A DNA stretch of 57,295 nt from a virus: positions 1 through 57,295 of the IMG/VR virus record IMGVR_UViG_3300022602_000110; one strand, written 5' to 3'. Made by a program: the position numbers and the translations under genes. Below the pieces are notes generated by a model that had not been told where the DNA came from, did not search any database, and worked only from the letters and a program-made list of their open reading frames with translations. The stretch's first letter is position 1. Every line of letters starts with the position of its first letter. Positions 39,801-45,759 of the stretch are shown piece by piece.

Positions 39801-41211
39801 TACATTAAAACAACCTCCGGGCAATCTTGGTCCATTCCATGGACAGGTAATTGTAGAATATAACGGTAAAAAATTATTACCGCCTGACACTTTATATTTT
39901 GTAGTTGAAAATAATCAATTGACCTACCCATTAAATATTCACTTCCCATATCCTGCAGGAGTTAACGCAAGTCAAGTTGAAGTATATATTAATGGTGTAC
40001 TAGCAACATTGGGATATGATTATGAATTAATCCAAACTGAAAACCTAGTAGTGTTTAGTCAGCGTTCAGTTAAAAATGGTGATGCTATTGCGATTGTTAA
40101 TCTAATCAATAACGATTATGCGATTGAGAATAATCAATTAGTTTTAACTTCTCAAGTTGATACATCATCTGGTACAAATTTACTTCGAGTAGTTACATTT
40201 ACTAACGGTGATACTTCGAGCATTAGAACGGAAAGATTCATTGGTAACTTGTCTAGACGTTACCCAATGAGTCGTCAGATGATTAATAGCAACTATGTTT
40301 GGGTAACTGTTAACGGAACTAGTTTAACACAAGATGTAGATTATCAAATTGATTCTGATCGTCAAACTATTGTATTAGGTACAAATTTTGTATTAGGACC
40401 TGCTGACAATGTGGTAATATTAAGCATTGCAGATGTTGCTGTACAAGAAACTACCGGTTATAGAATTTTCAACGACAGTTTAGGTAGAACAAGTTATAAA
40501 CGTTTAAGCGGAAGAAATACCACAGCCCTAGCCCAAACATTAAATTCTACAGATACTACTATTACGGTAGTAGATGCATCAGTATTAGGTACTCCAAATA
40601 TCAGTCGAAATGTGCCTGGAGTTATACTGATTTTCGGTGAAAGAATCGAGTATTACCAGGTAAATGGTAACGTTTTGTCACAAATTAAGCGTGGAACTTT
40701 TGCCACTGGTGTTAGAGCATCATATCCTGTAGGAACTACAGTTATTGATCAAAGCCCGGTTCAAAATATTCCTGTATTGGAGTATGCTCAAACTCAGCGG
40801 TTCTTAGTAACTGATACTAGCACAGTTGAATATCCGTTAACTGATATTACTTTTACTACATCAACTACTGCAACGACTCAGGTACAGGTATTTTATCAAG
40901 GAACTATGCTAACTAAGACAACAAGCACTGTTCATAATCCCGAAGTTGCATACGATTCTGGAGAAATCAATAGTGCAGGAATTTCTAGTGATACTATTGT
41001 ACCTGCAGAATACTATATTGATCCTACAACATATAACCTAGTACTAAATTTTGCTCCACAACTTGGCGCAGAAATTAGAGTAATACGCAATCTAGGAACA
41101 GTATGGGGTAATGAATTAGTGTCAGAAGTTACAAGCAATTCTGAACAAGTTAACTTTTTATTAGAAAGGCCGGCCATTCTGCCAGATAAATATTATTATG
41201 GACAACAATGA
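27868..41211 (+). CDS. Giant baseplate structural protein in gp7 position (4447 aa)
   Basis: A 4447-residue single frame, over four times T4 gp7 (1032 aa). The N-terminus (LLPSIFRTDKNTKFLSATID, then DWDKFVNFDQYYWLPVGPDS) matches large structural proteins found after gene 6 in environmental T4-like phages. The middle, about 2105-2560, holds at least five FG-GAP-like blades (for example YGSSVAVTDSVIIVGAPGLS), so probably a beta-propeller. Two regions near 2950-3010 and 3310-3390 repeat a GSGYTTEPTFVV-type unit. Much of 3400-4447 is repeated beta-rich units with V-Y-I-N-G-type strands. AAGGA precedes the ATG. Likely it forms the peripheral wedge and may bind the fibres encoded next (inference). 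No enzyme motif was recognised. Confidence 0.8.
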   Translation: MSNSNDKKSINLLPSIFRTDKNTKFLSATIDQLIQTPQLDRINAWAGSTDTKTYNPATDRYIPETMPLRKDYQLAPAVVVRDQYQNINGTFGYDDLINQIAFEGGNTTRLDRLFKPEYYSYNPHIDWDKFVNFDQYYWLPVGPDSVTVEGLQKNAISTYTITDAQSGENIIVTPDGLTPDVTLTLYRGITYNFNVNSKHKIWIKTRRVGGASQAFRTTITNNGISSGTITLVVDEDTPAVLYYVADDDVLVGGEIIVKSIQADSVIDITKEILGKQNYTSGNGVVFTNGLKVNFTGSVTPAEYAGYDFIVDGVGSAIRLIPLNSLQVPESYSSAYDENFDGTNFDEFPFDNFSTLPLTPEYITINRGSLDLNPWTRYNRWFHKDVITQTAAYNGTTAQFDQTARATRPIVEFKPNIQLFNFGSVAKPNIQHIDTTTTDAFSKVEGQIGYYVDGVLLGQGDRVIFTADPDPLVNGITFVVNFVKLNGNFVISLDRATDATPNIGDGVVVLYGETHKGTSWWYNGTAWIEAQEKTTINQFPRFDVIDKNGISYGNIDHYVNNTFDGTYLFNYAVGNGSNDSVLGFPLLYKTIADQGYYLFNNYFMTDEMVIENQSVTTTIPISLGFLKINNQSGTPAYENVWTPVQTYSIPIIQSQVVTTTATTSIEIIAVDNPGYQTISVSVFVNDVRKFEASDFNLFADRNRYFVNFTTPLNVNDRVLFKLYTDAIPNDNGYYEVAINYTNNPFNGPIEQFTLAELSDHAETMADTHPLFRGTFFGDNNIRDLGDFNNYGTRLISNNTPASFAGYFISNQENSVVSSLRKAALQYSQFKLGFFHRMLSIGGTYTPAEALDIILHNMNLNKDINFPYSSSDMVAYGKDFTSNTWTVTDSRNTTYALNSVFSSTELSLRSVLIYYTDVNTGITEQLINGVDYTFDSVDPVFYVLRSLNKGDTLSIRDYASTAGCFVPYSPTKLGLYPSFVPQIYLDNTYANGPQLVIQGHDGSIMVAYGDYRDGIILELERRIYNNIKTQYDSDLFDINEVMPGAFRSNDYSYSEISDILAPEFFKWAGFYGLDYSRNTTSSDDPKSWNYRSSINALNNVPLPGGWRGIFKFFYDTDRPHTCPWEMLGFSTMPAWWTSVYGPAPYTSGNLLLWSDLEAGTIKDPAGVTINSLYARPGLTSIIPVDASGNLLDPAKIGLAQRLDPNQTNLDWKFGDIGPVESAWRRSSLWPFAVQILLALARPAKYTSTMFDTSRMNKNLAGQYVYSNKGFIDLSNLSIFGYISTGTATLSAGYSPILVEIGRQKKSSFISDLSQDLENLTMNLMYKVGGFVNQDKIDIIIDSVNPATKNPGVALPNEDYEVFLNRSNPVKSIGVSGIIVERTDTGFVLRGYDKLHPYFNCYYPTANSTDPAFTVGGRTEEYVVWTPSPTTVDVAVGPTAVASTNANFYQAGQLVSYNNLWYRVKISHEAGSTFNSSYFVQLPSAPIIGGISVLKAITYSDTVTTIPYGTEFTSLQELYYTIMGYGQWLLQQGLVLDQFNTDLSEVIDWNFTAKELLFWTTQAWASGSVITLSPFANNMTFTSTDSVADNLLDPLTDYSILKSDGTPLANDYINIVRQPGSITINTLNPKDGIYFVRLNFIQTEHAIVLRNQSIFGDIIYDIETGYKQARIKLVGFITGGWDGGLNAPGFIYDQATIGSWTEYTDYGIGDVVQYVGNYYSALTKISGTSTFKFSEWQILPGKPTPKLLPNFDYKINQFQDFYNLNIDNFDSAQQKMAQHLTGYQPRPYMDNIFVDPISQYKFYQGFIREKGTQNVFTKLSKASEAVLHGEIDYNEEWAFRIGAYGSYTTKKDIEISLNEIQFQENPQIIQFTDIAPVNPNDLLIYQTPSDVLVKPTDYTNDPWPTSPASSLDYTSMLPVAGYVRLDDVTSTAFNKYSLLDIANNRNINEGDTIWVGFREDGSWDVLRYSKVPTNITAAAINFPGSNIILTTNLPHKLSVNDLISVSQLDPSIDGVYQVQSVPNVNQIIVASNLTLISPTLTPGVGLLFKFASVRFNTFDDLNNFEFLNDLKEGENIWVDNDGNNRWGVFEKVNAYIPSAVSSPTYSFPVRPNEQYGATVASSVDGTKLAVSSPYFNSIFTGYGKVYVYRKDGQGNSLVNVAQLTLNEHSGNTYVNSTTDSSFGQSLIVDGLTNYVTIGAPKASLVRHITGSNFAGTTGTASSYVNQGVVKIVNVNFTTTNVTNPYVLVSPTPASNAQFGYSIVQNNNSFVISSPGQNSIHIFDYSVNSDSTLTFESPITITHGNLPTDAFGSSIATSNDGAIMAIAAPGPALSTGTVYIYHNQILTQSITVDTLAPYDTVLKGSGFASQVLLNQDGTYLFITAPRSISNGTKIGKVFVMTLNTATYHYEYSQTVTSPYNNLGVEFGTDIGIDPTGNVLTVSGIGALKPVTFDVYSKRLTTVSTDYTNDPASTTSTNATTFDSKSTLFHGDLKSSGSTFVFDRYQDMFVYGQEISNPAVEESSVYGSSVAVTDSVIIVGAPGLSNVTTQSGGIYIFDLNSNYNNSWDLLRQEPDLVDLSKVQKAYTIDDTTSQVRDYLEIIDPVKGYIPGPAAQELSYKSLSDPAIYSIGNAGTVNNTNANWIDEHVGKLWWDLSTVKFTWYEQGELEFRKNNWGGVFPGCTIDVYEWVRSTYLPSQWAGLADTTDGLVLGMSGQPKYPDNSVLSVKQIFNSTTQQLTNVYYYWVKNTVVVPSNTTRRISAYNVASLIANPLTNGIQYISFLSDNAVSLANCKPSLSSSDIHLAVEMDTINNSIPKHTEWLLLQEGDINSLPGNALTQKLLDSLLGHDTQGNQVPDPTLPNRLKYGVEIRPRQSMFVDRLGAIKILVEYVNSILSQNLITDNYDLTLLKSKEEIPNIALGTYDILVEDLTARDLLSPRYVSQATLACTLKYGKISTISIVNPGFGYKTAPTVTILGTGTGAEIGLTIDASGAVVSAKIISAGSGYTTEPTFVVRPFTVIVQSDSSVNNKWSIYQWNYQTLTWGYPVHVQSFDTTNYWSYADWVSPKFNPNQEFLITLDAPYELDVLTNVPAGNYIKIRNNGNGQAIVLKKLSTVDQPGSYNLEYDLVYQQNGTIQLSNSLWNYTSGTSGFDNIAAYDQTGFDSTPDQEASNIFNAINNNIFVGDLQIYLNLSWFKLVRYAMTEQKFIDWAFKTSFISVTNNAGQLNQPATYKLDDTSYYESFIAEAKPYRTKVREWTDAYTSTEVSMSMTTDFDVPSYYNTSTHQFTPVSFGSSLLTQQPYRSWFDNYTYYIKSIDVFNGGSGYQYPPQVIIEPTNGDIVTTTATAVAYIALGAVTQIVVTNPGAGYTSNPRIILAGGGPTTLTTATAGAKLANDTTRATLTHIKFDRVAGYNEITTSTAYDSFVGDGSKHVFPLTWYPSTNPADFTVLIAGILQLRSDYTINYSTTKFKGYTKNYATITLNSVPTFGQLIEIDYVKNVELYHAVDRIQHFYQPTSGMPGNTATLLMNGLEYPGVTIDTLPFQASLGWDTAPFDQSSWDDYVSETGVYIASSPVVRANPAFANGNYVFSVSATPGIRNIQIGATATFTNTTTIYTVNSSTANALYRGYWDIGITGTNIPVFSTSESITFTNPNAEVFALPFVPAVGTTITVYVSTGSVVNATRIDDPNYGTTGTITNANATMKSFNGVVGINTISIGQIVGPNDIIIFRPWTSDGTTIPNDVDLDTLVYGGTITPGYISESDEYTDINLDGDAFISSSNSHGPEENLPGNILESIGISIYERPLAVNPLIVNKKYFTDGTVRTFDLGITPPNVDSVFVLWNDTPLYNTVDFTIDYVNNTLSTNNTLTNGFLSLTTLGVGGTELLENDTVVVTNTATTQYAFASAFSEVQSAYVTLNGVSIAPPNYTLVSNTDTYGVGRATISLNTTTHVNDVIQAWLFAAPYKAFSQVVDQITTASSGVSVFTLKQPPGNLGPFHGQVIVEYNGKKLLPPDTLYFVVENNQLTYPLNIHFPYPAGVNASQVEVYINGVLATLGYDYELIQTENLVVFSQRSVKNGDAIAIVNLINNDYAIENNQLVLTSQVDTSSGTNLLRVVTFTNGDTSSIRTERFIGNLSRRYPMSRQMINSNYVWVTVNGTSLTQDVDYQIDSDRQTIVLGTNFVLGPADNVVILSIADVAVQETTGYRIFNDSLGRTSYKRLSGRNTTALAQTLNSTDTTITVVDASVLGTPNISRNVPGVILIFGERIEYYQVNGNVLSQIKRGTFATGVRASYPVGTTVIDQSPVQNIPVLEYAQTQRFLVTDTSTVEYPLTDITFTTSTTATTQVQVFYQGTMLTKTTSTVHNPEVAYDSGEINSAGISSDTIVPAEYYIDPTTYNLVLNFAPQLGAEIRVIRNLGTVWGNELVSEVTSNSEQVNFLLERPAILPDKYYYGQQ

Positions 41212-41869
41212 GAATAAGAAAATGCCAAATCAACAACCAGTAAATCAACCTACATCGCCTATTTTTGGTGATGCCGGCGGCGTTAAATTACAAGGTCATA
41301 TTAAAATATTTGATCCTGAAACTAACGAAGTTTATGTAAACAAGCGTAATGCCATCCATTATGAAAATTTTAGTCAAACACTAGTACAGAGTATTGGAAA
41401 TCAGGGATTTGGTTGGGTATTTGAGATGGATTTTGGTAATGGCGGTAGCCGTGTTGATCCTACAGGTATTATCACTTACCTAACACCTAATACAGTTGGT
41501 GCAAATGCATCTCTGTATAACCAGACATACTATAAAATTGTTGACCAACAAAGTGCAAGTAATCTAGATCCTACAAGAAACTTTATGGAATTTAGACACG
41601 TATCTGGTGCAACATATACAGATTTGTTAGTGAGTTGTTTATTAGACTTCGGTGAGCCTAGCGGACAACAAGCATTTGATACAGAAACAAACTTCAATGG
41701 TAATTATGTATTTGATGAATTAGGTCTAAGAGCATACAGCCCTAACGGTGTGGGCACTGGTAATTTATTAACACACGTTATTTTTCATCCTGTTCAGAAG
41801 AGCTTGAACAGATTAGTTCAAATTGATTACACAATTCGAGTACAAAGCCTTAGCGGATCTGGAGCTTAA
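41198..41869 (+). CDS. Baseplate- or fibre-associated structural protein (223 aa)
   Basis: A 223-residue protein not similar to T4 gp8 by eye. It contains GHIKIFDPETNEVYVNKRNA, then IHYENFSQTLVQSIGNQ, VFEMDFGNGGSRVDPTGI and a beta-rich C-terminus ending YTIRVQSLSGSGA. The KRNAIHYENFS and FGNGG elements recur in proteins found between the gp7 region and fibres in related phages. The start at 41198 overlaps the giant gene by 14 nt without a clear ribosome site; ATG 41222, just past that gene's stop, is an alternative giving 215 residues. Position suggests a wedge or fibre-connecting part. Function not known. Confidence 0.65.
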   Translation: MDNNENKKMPNQQPVNQPTSPIFGDAGGVKLQGHIKIFDPETNEVYVNKRNAIHYENFSQTLVQSIGNQGFGWVFEMDFGNGGSRVDPTGIITYLTPNTVGANASLYNQTYYKIVDQQSASNLDPTRNFMEFRHVSGATYTDLLVSCLLDFGEPSGQQAFDTETNFNGNYVFDELGLRAYSPNGVGTGNLLTHVIFHPVQKSLNRLVQIDYTIRVQSLSGSGA

Positions 41870-41871
41870 TT

Positions 41872-43905
41872 ATGGGTAGCTTTAATGTTTATTTTTCAGA
41901 TCCAAATAAGATCGCTACTCCTATCGTAGTTGAAGACGGCACAATTAATACAATTGATACCAGTGTTTCTTTGATAGGTAAAAATGTTTCAGGTTATTCT
42001 TCAGCATTAGCTACTGATTTTGTTCAGATGTTAGAAAATTTTGCTAGTGCAACTTCTCCTAACAATCCTATACAAGGTCAGTTATGGTATAACAATGCAG
42101 AAAATCGTCTAATGATTAATGATGGTACAGCAGGAACTGGAAATTGGTATCCTGCAGATGGTATCTGGAGGCAATCAAATCAGCCAACAGGATTACCAGG
42201 CGATTTATGGGTTAACGAAAGCAACGGACAGTTGTTCTTAACACTTGACGGTATTAACTGGACACTAGTTGGCCCTAACTACAGCAGTACTCTAAAGACT
42301 GGTATCTATCCAGAAACAGTTACAGACAAGTACGGAACTAATCATACTGTTATTAAACAATACATTAATGATAATGTTGTTGAGATTATTAGTTCAGACA
42401 ATTTTGTTCCACAACAAGTCATTAACGGATTCAGTAATATACAGGCGGGCATTAACCTAAACGCTAATTTTAGTTCTAAATTAAATGCAACTGCCTATGC
42501 GGCAGAGAATATTCTAGTTACAAGTCCTTATACACAATATGTTTTAGGAAATAACTTTGTCCGTAATGACATTGATAATACAGTAAATGCTAGCCTTAAT
42601 ATTAATGATAATTTAGGCATAGGTACTGTTCCTACATTCATATTAAAGAAAGTTGGAACGCTTCAAAACGTATTTTTAAATTCTAGTAATGCTGGTGAAT
42701 TTTCTTTCCAGGTTGCTGATCCGTCCGGTAACGGAGTAAACAACGAATTACTCACTGTTGACGGCGATGCTTTTAGAGTAACTGTTGGATCATCACATGC
42801 TACTGATTTAAAGGTTAATGGTAATGTTACTATTACAGGTAATTTTACATTAACAAACAACATTGCATCGGGTGGATTCTTTGAAATTCAAACTCCTGCT
42901 AAGATTGTTTCTACATTGAATGTGGGTGGTACTAGTACATTTACCGCTACTAGTTACTTTACAAAACCTATGTATTTAGGACAAACAGGACAACCAACAA
43001 GTACTTTGGGTGTTGATGGAATAATTCCACAATCATCTGGTACATATAATATTGGTCAGTTAAACAATCCATTTTCAAATGTATATTCAAAGAATTTTAC
43101 TGGAAACTTTAATGGTAATTTAACGGGCGGTGCTCAATTCCTTTCTAACACTAGCACGTTTGCCCTAGGTGGTCAGTTAACAGGCGGGTTATATTTTGGA
43201 ATTAATCAACAGCCTGTACTATCAGAGCCAACTGGATTTAATGGGCAGGCTGGTAATTATGTGTTCAACGCACAATTATCTGTTAATTCGATCACTAGTC
43301 AAACTTCTACATCTACAGTAGCGGTATCGGACAGTTTGTTAGTTGCAACTGCGGTAGGTGCTGGTGTAAATCTAGCACAAATTACTAAGGCAAATTTATT
43401 ACAAGACTTGTATGATAATCTAGTTCCTGCAGGGACGATTGTTCCTTGGGCAGGTGTAAGTCCTTTGAGCAGTTTACAAAGTGCCGGCGTTGGAAATAGA
43501 AAAGCAGATGGTACATATAATTGGCTAATTTGCGATGGTAGCTTCTTTTATGAAAAAGATTATCCATCATTATTTGCGGCTATTAGTTATACATACGGAG
43601 GCGATCCTAGCGTAGCGGCTTTCCAAGTACCGGACATGCGAGGTAGAATGATTATCGGATATGATAATATGTCTAATAATTTTATAGGAAGCCCGTCAAC
43701 TGCGGCAGGTAGAGTTCCTGGGGCAAATGTTCCAAATGCAGAATTAGCCAATCAAGGCCTTGCTCCAGCAGTAACTGGTGGTTCAAATACCGCAACTGTT
43801 TCTACAGGAGTTACTGGTCCCGATGGTGTGCTAACTACTACTTCAACACAAATTACTGGTGTAATGAATCCGTATTTTGCGTTTAACTACATTATAAAGA
43901 CCTAA
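41872..43905 (+). CDS. Tail fibre protein 1 of 4, with Tail_Collar-type C-terminus
   Basis: A 677-residue fibre. Residues 1-100 form the module shared by the next three genes: DTSVSLIGKNVSGYSSALAT, then FVQMLENFASATSPNNPIQG and QLWYNNAENRL, followed by a second GDLWVNESNGQLF unit. The middle is beta-rich with Asn/Gly repeats. The C-terminus (about 519-600) is a phage tail-collar domain: PAGTIVPWAG, NWLICDGSFFYEKDYPSLFA, and VPDMRGRMIIGYD. In T4 this domain type is in short-tail-fibre gp12, which fixes the baseplate to the cell. So it may be the short-fibre counterpart (inference). It follows its neighbour by 2 nt. Confidence 0.82.
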   Translation: MGSFNVYFSDPNKIATPIVVEDGTINTIDTSVSLIGKNVSGYSSALATDFVQMLENFASATSPNNPIQGQLWYNNAENRLMINDGTAGTGNWYPADGIWRQSNQPTGLPGDLWVNESNGQLFLTLDGINWTLVGPNYSSTLKTGIYPETVTDKYGTNHTVIKQYINDNVVEIISSDNFVPQQVINGFSNIQAGINLNANFSSKLNATAYAAENILVTSPYTQYVLGNNFVRNDIDNTVNASLNINDNLGIGTVPTFILKKVGTLQNVFLNSSNAGEFSFQVADPSGNGVNNELLTVDGDAFRVTVGSSHATDLKVNGNVTITGNFTLTNNIASGGFFEIQTPAKIVSTLNVGGTSTFTATSYFTKPMYLGQTGQPTSTLGVDGIIPQSSGTYNIGQLNNPFSNVYSKNFTGNFNGNLTGGAQFLSNTSTFALGGQLTGGLYFGINQQPVLSEPTGFNGQAGNYVFNAQLSVNSITSQTSTSTVAVSDSLLVATAVGAGVNLAQITKANLLQDLYDNLVPAGTIVPWAGVSPLSSLQSAGVGNRKADGTYNWLICDGSFFYEKDYPSLFAAISYTYGGDPSVAAFQVPDMRGRMIIGYDNMSNNFIGSPSTAAGRVPGANVPNAELANQGLAPAVTGGSNTATVSTGVTGPDGVLTTTSTQITGVMNPYFAFNYIIKT

Positions 43906-43909
43906 GAAC

Positions 43910-45745
43910 ATGTCATATACAATACTAAATGCCGACGGAACGACCCTGCTAACTCTAGCAGACCAATCCTATGATAACGTAACAACAAGTTTAACACTTA
44001 TAGGAAAGAATTCTAATGCGTACGGTCAATCGGTTAACGAAAACTTTGTTTTATTATTAGAAAATTTTGCTAATGTTAGCGAACCACGTAGCCCTGTAAC
44101 AGGTCAGCAATGGTATAATACACTTGAAGGTAGAATGTATGTTTACACCACAAGTACATTTAAGCCAGTTAGCGGATCATTGGTTTCATCGACTGCTCCA
44201 GGCAACCTAGTTGCGGGTGATCTTTGGTTAGATTCTGTTAACAATCAATTATGGGTTTGGAACGGCACTAAGTTAGTAAGCACATCTAAACAATATGCTG
44301 ACTCTGTAGGTAAAGCAGGTTGGTTGGTTGAGACAGTACAAGATATTGGTCTTAATGTTTATAATGTATCAAATTTATATAATGATGGTGTGTTGTTGGG
44401 CGTGTTATCAGAACAACCAATTACATTGAATTCTAATTATATAACAACGTATAATACATCAACTATTAGACGTGGTTTTACATTAAACCCTGCGTTCGGT
44501 GATATTCGTTTTTGGGGAACAGCTACTAGTGCAGATTCTGTAGCAGGATTTGATTCTAGTTCTTTCTTAACTAAAAACACTACTACAAATAGCGGAAACG
44601 TTATGACAGTTCCTCTATTTGTGCAAAATAATGTCGGTGCTACAATTGGTGCAAGTAATAATTTAACTTTTTATGTTAATGGTAATACATCTACAATCTA
44701 TAACGCTGTACCAAACACAATTTTAGATATTCAAGCAAATAATGGATCTAATGCGGTTAGTATGATTACCATTAATGGTGCAACCGAGCGTGTTGGTATT
44801 AATAATAACACACCTGCGTATCCTTTAGATGTTATTGGAGATGTTAGAGTAGTTGGTAATCTTACTGTTATAGGTACACAAACAAATATTGAAGTTGCCC
44901 GTTTACAGGTTCAAGATATTAATATCGAATTAGGTTCGTATCAAACAACATCTAGTGATGCGTTTGTTAATGGCGGCGGTATTGTATTACATGGCGCATC
45001 AGATCATACTATTTTATATGATAATTCTAGTACATCTTGGGACTTTAGTGAAAATATTCAACTAGCAGTTAACAAAGGTTATTACATTAATACACAACAA
45101 GTATTAGATGCTAATAATGTTTATTCTATCGGCGCTCCTAAATTATTAAATCTAGGTGTAACTACTCCGATGAACCAAATTCTGTTTGGTGGAATGAGTA
45201 TTACATCTTCAACCATTGCAAGTTATGCCGCAAATGATCTGACATTAAGAGGCGGAACAGGATTTATTAACGTAAGTTCATCGACTATTGTCAATCTTGC
45301 TCCTACTAATTTTTATTCTACAACATCAACTGCCGCAGTTACTAAAAAATATGTTGATGATGAAATTAGTCTAAATGCTGGTGGTCTACAAGGAAGAAAA
45401 CCTTATACTTTAAGTGTTGATGTAACTTATTTTGTAAACGTTAATCAAGATATTAAATCTTATCTAGATAAACTATTGCCTGTTAATGGCGGCCCTGCTG
45501 GATCTGCTTATGCACAACCAGACGGTTCCATTTGTACAGTATTGGCAATGACCTATGCCGCAAGTACAGCAACTAGTTTCCTTACTTTAAATAAATCATA
45601 CGTACAACTCAGCACAGGCACAAACGTTTTAGAAGACGTTGCAGGCGAAGTATTAATTGTTGTTCCGCCACCAATGCCTACCTATGTAACAAAACTATAT
45701 CAAGTATCCACAGGCACCTGGACTTATATACAAGATATCACGTAA
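43910..45745 (+). CDS. Tail fibre protein 2 of 4 (611 aa)
   Basis: A 611-residue protein with the same N-terminal module as its neighbours (TTSLTLIGKNSNAYGQSVNE, NFVLLLENFANVSEPRSPVT, GQQWYNTLEGRMYVY, then AGDLWLDSVNNQLWVWNG). The body is beta-rich (for instance a FYVNGNTSTIYNAVPNTILD stretch and repeated Ser/Thr/Asn strands). It ends with a distinct domain containing LQGRKPYTLSVDVTYFVNVN, then KLYQVSTGTWTYIQDIT. The different C-terminus suggests another binding specificity or a different fibre segment. The 4-nt gap to the previous stop and a weak ribosome site point to coupled translation. Confidence 0.8.
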   Translation: MSYTILNADGTTLLTLADQSYDNVTTSLTLIGKNSNAYGQSVNENFVLLLENFANVSEPRSPVTGQQWYNTLEGRMYVYTTSTFKPVSGSLVSSTAPGNLVAGDLWLDSVNNQLWVWNGTKLVSTSKQYADSVGKAGWLVETVQDIGLNVYNVSNLYNDGVLLGVLSEQPITLNSNYITTYNTSTIRRGFTLNPAFGDIRFWGTATSADSVAGFDSSSFLTKNTTTNSGNVMTVPLFVQNNVGATIGASNNLTFYVNGNTSTIYNAVPNTILDIQANNGSNAVSMITINGATERVGINNNTPAYPLDVIGDVRVVGNLTVIGTQTNIEVARLQVQDINIELGSYQTTSSDAFVNGGGIVLHGASDHTILYDNSSTSWDFSENIQLAVNKGYYINTQQVLDANNVYSIGAPKLLNLGVTTPMNQILFGGMSITSSTIASYAANDLTLRGGTGFINVSSSTIVNLAPTNFYSTTSTAAVTKKYVDDEISLNAGGLQGRKPYTLSVDVTYFVNVNQDIKSYLDKLLPVNGGPAGSAYAQPDGSICTVLAMTYAASTATSFLTLNKSYVQLSTGTNVLEDVAGEVLIVVPPPMPTYVTKLYQVSTGTWTYIQDIT

Positions 45746-45759
45746 TTCGGAGAAATTGA

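Noticed and set aside
41185-41192. GATAAATA near the end of the giant gene as a late promoter
   Set aside because: It lies within coding sequence, 5 nt from the next ATG, and one-mismatch octamers are expected by chance in AT-rich DNA.
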